A stretch of 64,000 bases of DNA from positions 434,001 to 498,000 of the forward strand of contig NZ_CP087585.1 in the NCBI RefSeq assembly GCF_022200785.1, in the 5' to 3' direction. Positions 60,459 to 64,000 of this stretch are shown here, in pieces; the stretch's first letter is position 1, and every line of letters starts with the position of its first letter. The notes under the pieces are model-generated. The model saw nothing but the letters and a program-made list of their open reading frames with translations. It made no database searches and was not told the DNA's origin. Source of the stretch: Pedobacter mucosus (GTDB lineage: Bacteria > Bacteroidota > Bacteroidia > Sphingobacteriales > Sphingobacteriaceae). Made by a program: the position numbers and the translations under genes.

Positions 60459-62195
60459 ATGAGTAAAAATGTTGCAGAACAATTGGTTGAAATGCTAGTT
60501 GAAGTTGGAGTTAAAAGAGTTTATGCGGTTACAGGTGATAGTTTAAATTATTTTAATGATGCTGTAAGGAGAAATGGCAAAATTAAATGGATTCATGTTC
60601 GCAATGAAGAAGTTGGTGCATTTGCGGCAGCAGCTGAAGCAGAGCTTGATGGAATTGCGTGTTGTGCGGGTAGCTGTGGGCCTGGTCATGTTCATTTAAT
60701 TAATGGACTTTATGATGCTCACCGCTCTCATGTGCCTGTAATCGCTATTGCATCCACTATTCCGACCAGTGAATTCGGCACAGATTTTTTTCAGGAAACG
60801 AATACCATAAAACTATTTGACGATTGTAGTTATTATAATCAAGTGGCTACTACTGCAGAACAAGTACCAAGAATGTTCCAAACGGCTATTCAACATGCCA
60901 TTCATAAAAAAGGTGTTTCTGTATTTGGTTTGCCAGGTGATGTTGCGCAGCTAGATGCTGTAGAAAGTGTTACATCTATGCAGTTATTTAAAAATAATCC
61001 TGTCATACGTCCTTCTGATACGGAACTTCATGATTTATCAGCTTTACTTAATTCAGAAAAGAAGGTAATGCTTTATTGTGGAATAGGCGCCGCAGATGCA
61101 CATGATGAAGTTGTGGCCCTTGCGGAAAAATTAAAAGCACCCGTTGGCTTTTCTTTTCGTGGAAAGATGGGGATTCAATATGATAATCCTTTTGAAGTTG
61201 GTATGACCGGGCTTTTGGGTCAACCATCTGGTTATCATGCCATGCATGAGGCTGATGTCGTATTTTTATTGGGTACTGACTTTCCTTATGTGAATTTTAT
61301 GCCGGTTAAAAATAAAATCATCCAAATTGATGAAAAACCAGAGCGATTAGGGCGTAGAGCGAAATTGACTATGGGTTTGTGTGGAAATATAAGTGATTCT
61401 ATTAAAGCCTTACTGCCTTTAATTCAAGAAAAACAAGATGATAGCTTTTTGAAATCTCAGCTCGAGTTTTATAAAAAGGTTAAAGAAAATCAACAGGTTT
61501 ATGTTAAAGATCAGGGTGAAGAAAATAAAATTCAGCCAGAATTTGTAGCGGATACCATAAACCGTTTAGCTGATGATGACGCTATTTTTACGGTTGATAC
61601 GGGCATGTCTTGTGTTTGGGGAGCAAGGTTCATTCAGGCTACAGGAAAAAGGAAAATGTTAGGTTCATTTAATCATGGTTCAATGGCAAACGCTATGCCT
61701 ATGGCCATTGGAGCGGCATTATCTCATCCCGAAAAACAGGTTGTCGCTTTGTGTGGCGATGGAGGTTTATCCATGCTTTTAGGTGATTTAGCAACCATAA
61801 AGCAGTATAATTTGCCAATTAAACTTATTGTTTTTAATAACAGGGCATTAGGTATGGTTAAATTAGAGATGGAGGTGGATGGCCTGCCTGATAATGAAAC
61901 TGACATGATTAACCCTGATTTTGCTTTGGTTGCCCAAGCAATGGGTTTTAAGGGCGTAACCGTTTCTAAACCAGAAGATGTTGAAATCGCAATTGCAAAT
62001 GCTTTCGCAGAAAATGGGCCAGTATTACTTAACATTATGACTAACCCAAACGCTTTGGCCATGCCTCCAAAAATTGAGTGGAAGCAAGTTGTTGGCATGA
62101 CGGAATCTATGACGAAGTTAATGTTAGGAGGAAAAATGAGTGAAGTTTTCGAAACTGTAAAATCAAATTATAAGCATTTAGGAGAAGTTTTATAA
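60459..62195 (+). CDS. poxB: Pyruvate dehydrogenase (quinone) / pyruvate oxidase
   Basis: 578 residues, close to E. coli PoxB (572). TPP-dependent enzyme with catalytic Glu in IHVRNEEVGAFAAAAEAEL, FAD/alpha-domain IRPSDTELHDLSALLNSEKK, PP-domain motif VALCGDGGLSMLLGDLATIK and VFNNRALGMVKLEMEVDG. It oxidatively decarboxylates pyruvate to acetate with electrons to quinone at the membrane. The start follows an AT-rich leader. Acetolactate synthase is the alternative family but the quinone-type PoxB features fit better. Confidence 0.9.
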   Translation: MSKNVAEQLVEMLVEVGVKRVYAVTGDSLNYFNDAVRRNGKIKWIHVRNEEVGAFAAAAEAELDGIACCAGSCGPGHVHLINGLYDAHRSHVPVIAIASTIPTSEFGTDFFQETNTIKLFDDCSYYNQVATTAEQVPRMFQTAIQHAIHKKGVSVFGLPGDVAQLDAVESVTSMQLFKNNPVIRPSDTELHDLSALLNSEKKVMLYCGIGAADAHDEVVALAEKLKAPVGFSFRGKMGIQYDNPFEVGMTGLLGQPSGYHAMHEADVVFLLGTDFPYVNFMPVKNKIIQIDEKPERLGRRAKLTMGLCGNISDSIKALLPLIQEKQDDSFLKSQLEFYKKVKENQQVYVKDQGEENKIQPEFVADTINRLADDDAIFTVDTGMSCVWGARFIQATGKRKMLGSFNHGSMANAMPMAIGAALSHPEKQVVALCGDGGLSMLLGDLATIKQYNLPIKLIVFNNRALGMVKLEMEVDGLPDNETDMINPDFALVAQAMGFKGVTVSKPEDVEIAIANAFAENGPVLLNIMTNPNALAMPPKIEWKQVVGMTESMTKLMLGGKMSEVFETVKSNYKHLGEVL

Positions 62196-62394
62196 AGCTT
62201 AAATCTGTGGATTAAATAATTCGCTTCAGTGATTTAAAGCATCGTTGTTATTAAATTTAGCATTAAGAAATTAAAAAAATAAGTAAGGCCTAATTTTCTT
62301 AGTTTCTTAATGCTTTTAATTTCATTATTATTTGCCCCTAGCAAACAAACAGCATTAAAATTATCAGCAAGAAAACGTAAAAAGTTTAGTTAAT

Positions 62395-62856
62395 TTATTT
62401 TTGAGAATACAAATTTTGAAGATGCATTAATGCTGCGATTAATTTTTCTTCACTTCCTGCTAAGCAATAATACCTAATACCATTTTTGTCATTATTAAGT
62501 TCTCCATTTCGTTTTTTGAATAGTGGATAGATGGTTCTTAATGTGGTAACATTTTCTGTTTGATGAACTTTAAATCCCGTCCAATCTTTGATAATAGATG
62601 CATTGTCACTTTCAAATGATTCATTTTTATTTTCTAATTTACTTTTGAAATGCCCGGTTGAGCCATCATCATCAATAAGAAACATGTTTTTAACAACCTT
62701 AAATGAAGACTTCTTTTCTTTTACTAAAACACTGTCTTGGGTTCCAACAGCAGCTGTTAATAGCGCATTAATAGTTTTAATTGTTTCAACTTTTGTTTGT
62801 GTATATCCGCTGTAGGATATTGCCAAGATTAAGATTAATGCTAGTCTAATTTTCAT
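62395..62856 (-). CDS. Hypothetical secreted protein
   Basis: 153 residues. Signal peptide MKIRLALILILAISYSGYTQ. The mature part has TLRTIYPLFKKRNGELNNDK and GIRYYCLAGSEEKLIAALMH with a single Cys. No family recognised. Convergent with poxB, upstream of hpd on the same strand. Confidence 0.6.
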   Translation of the reverse strand: MKIRLALILILAISYSGYTQTKVETIKTINALLTAAVGTQDSVLVKEKKSSFKVVKNMFLIDDDGSTGHFKSKLENKNESFESDNASIIKDWTGFKVHQTENVTTLRTIYPLFKKRNGELNNDKNGIRYYCLAGSEEKLIAALMHLQNLYSQK

Positions 62857-62928
62857 AATTTGAGGTTTATATTGGTGTGTAACTAAATTAAATAAAACTT
62901 TTAAGAATACAATACGTAATCATTAGTA

Positions 62929-62961
62929 TAAAAAAAGGCAACCATTTATTATGATTGCCTT
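62929..62961 (-). terminator. Terminator after hpd
   Basis: On the minus strand AAGGCAATCA pairs with TGGTTGCCTT with one mismatch (62952-62961 with 62935-62944), followed by a T-run at the 3' end. It sits 20 bases past the hpd stop. Confidence 0.75.
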
Positions 62962-62981
62962 CAAAATTAGCTATTGATTAA

Positions 62982-64000
62982 TTACAAATTTCCCCGTAAT
63001 TCTTGTTCGCGTTCTAAGGATTCGAACAAAGCTTTAAAATTTCCGGCACCGAAACTTTGTGCACCTTTTCTCTGAATGATTTCAAAAAATAAGGTCGGTC
63101 TGTCTTCAATTGGCTTTGTAAAAATTTGCAATAAATATCCTTCTTCATCACAATCAACCAAAATTCCTAAACTCTCTAATAAAGAAATCTCCTCATCGAT
63201 TTTGCCAACACGCTGTGGCATCATGCTGTAATATGCTTCTGGTGGAGCGCTTAAAAATTCAATTCCTCTAGATTTTAATTCTTTAACCGTTTTTACAATA
63301 TCTTTAGTAGCTACAGCAATGTGTTGCACGCCTTCACCTTCATAATATTCTAAATATTCTTCAATTTGCGATTTCTTTTTACCTTCTGCAGGTTCATTTA
63401 TAGGGAATTTAGAAAAGCCATTTCCATTGCTCATCACCTTACTCATCAAGGCAGAATATTCTGTATTGATTTGTTTATCATCGAAGGATAAAATATTTAC
63501 AAATCCCATAACGTCTTCATACCACTGTACAGCCTCATTCATGCGGTTCCAACCTACATTTCCAACGCAATGATCAATGTATAAAAGGCCAGCATCGGTA
63601 GGATTATAATCACTTTCCCATACTCTGTAACCAGGCATGAATGGTCCATTATAATTTTTCCGTTCAATAAACATATGAACCGTTTCTCCGTAGGTATAAA
63701 TACCACTCATTTTCACTTCGCCATGCTCATCGGTTAATGTTTGAGGTTCCAAATAAGGTTTTGCTCCCCGTTTAGTAGTTTCCTCGAAAGCACTATAAGC
63801 ATCGTCAACCCAAAGTGCCAATACTTTTACGCCATCCCCATGCTTTTTTACGTGTTCGGCAATTGGATGATCTGATTTTAACGCAGTGGTTAAAATCAAC
63901 CTAATTTTTTCCTGCTGTAAAACGTATGATGAACGATCTCGAACGCCCGTTTCTGGTCCGGCGTAAGCTAAACTTTGAAAGCCAAAAGCAGTTTTATAAA
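62982..64000 (-). CDS. hpd: 4-hydroxyphenylpyruvate dioxygenase, N-terminus cut by window edge
   Basis: Coding continues past the TTG at 63899 to the right edge without a stop (KTAFGFQSLAYAGPETGVRD, then SSYVLQQEKIRLILTTALKS), so the real start is outside the window. The seen part holds the iron-binding fold: YIDHCVGNVGWNRMNEAVQW, EGVQHIAVATKDIVKTVKEL, YLLQIFTKPIEDRPTLFFEI with the last Glu ligand, and IQRKGAQSFGAGNFKALFES. HPD turns 4-hydroxyphenylpyruvate to homogentisate in Tyr catabolism. It belongs to a convergent pair with poxB across the 62395 gene. Confidence 0.93.
   Translation of the reverse strand, partial: YKTAFGFQSLAYAGPETGVRDRSSYVLQQEKIRLILTTALKSDHPIAEHVKKHGDGVKVLALWVDDAYSAFEETTKRGAKPYLEPQTLTDEHGEVKMSGIYTYGETVHMFIERKNYNGPFMPGYRVWESDYNPTDAGLLYIDHCVGNVGWNRMNEAVQWYEDVMGFVNILSFDDKQINTEYSALMSKVMSNGNGFSKFPINEPAEGKKKSQIEEYLEYYEGEGVQHIAVATKDIVKTVKELKSRGIEFLSAPPEAYYSMMPQRVGKIDEEISLLESLGILVDCDEEGYLLQIFTKPIEDRPTLFFEIIQRKGAQSFGAGNFKALFESLEREQELRGNL

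Noticed and set aside
1..64000. Prophage, insertion sequence, toxin-antitoxin or defence island
   Set aside because: No integrase, transposase, capsid, restriction or toxin-like gene was found on either strand; gene content is housekeeping and catabolic throughout.

Overview
The window looks like a chromosome segment of a Bacteroidota bacterium, most likely Sphingobacteriaceae and close to Pedobacter. The DNA is AT-rich. Start codons lack clear Shine-Dalgarno sequences. Several promoters fit the Bacteroidota TTTG / TAnnTTTG pattern. The gene content is typical of that group: an exonuclease-fused DnaE, an outer-membrane beta-barrel family protein with a carboxypeptidase-like N-terminal domain, SusC-free sugar catabolism, and an S41 lipoprotein peptidase. 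No phage, plasmid, IS element, CRISPR array or rRNA was found. Almost all of it is chromosomal housekeeping and metabolism.

Layout. 0.1-6.3 kb: an AsmA-like protein, small conserved proteins and an HdrBC-like Fe-S electron-transfer pair. 6.5-6.85 kb: two identical tRNA-Phe genes, each with its own promoter and terminator. 6.85-9.86 kb: a light-repair operon made of a 52-residue DUF2256 zinc-ribbon gene, a PhrB-type Fe-S (6-4) photolyase, and a DASH cryptochrome broken by a one-base deletion. 10-17 kb: an S41 peptidase, an AraC regulator divergent from hxlB-hxlA (ribulose monophosphate pathway), and small enzymes. 17.3-24.5 kb: a complete L-rhamnose operon (permease, bifunctional aldolase/dehydrogenase, isomerase, kinase, GntR regulator) with three related hairpins inside it. 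24.5-30.7 kb: a SWIM-SNF2 ATPase, an SDR-like protein, thymidine kinase and an unknown acidic protein.

30.7-38.7 kb: a 21-bp tandem repeat array, then the cell-shape operon mreB-mreC-mreD-mrdA-rodA with purH upstream, all on the minus strand. 39-45.3 kb: bestrophin, a Usp-like protein, a two-component system, and an operon mdh-retropepsin-truncated hemoglobin-SRPBCC. 45.4-49 kb: a secreted protein and an outer-membrane barrel protein, translationally linked and both glycine-rich. 49.2-64 kb: a DJ-1/PfpI protein, dnaE, trxA, a PQQ-type sugar dehydrogenase, DUF58, a peroxiredoxin-DsbA pair, a GH19 chitinase, poxB, and the truncated start of hpd at the right edge.

The least explained material is in the gaps between genes. 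At five separate gaps (about 4.87, 35.57, 37.09, 38.85 and 54.71 kb) the DNA is built of degenerate heptanucleotide repeats with different unit sequences but the same 7-base period. The 21-bp array at 30.75 kb is also 3 x 7. There are also long hairpins (25-bp arms at 36.86 kb), a 152-bp direct repeat pair at 56.66/56.88 kb, and an apparently orphan minus-strand terminator upstream of the chitinase. All functions below are read from the sequence by eye; no database search was run.
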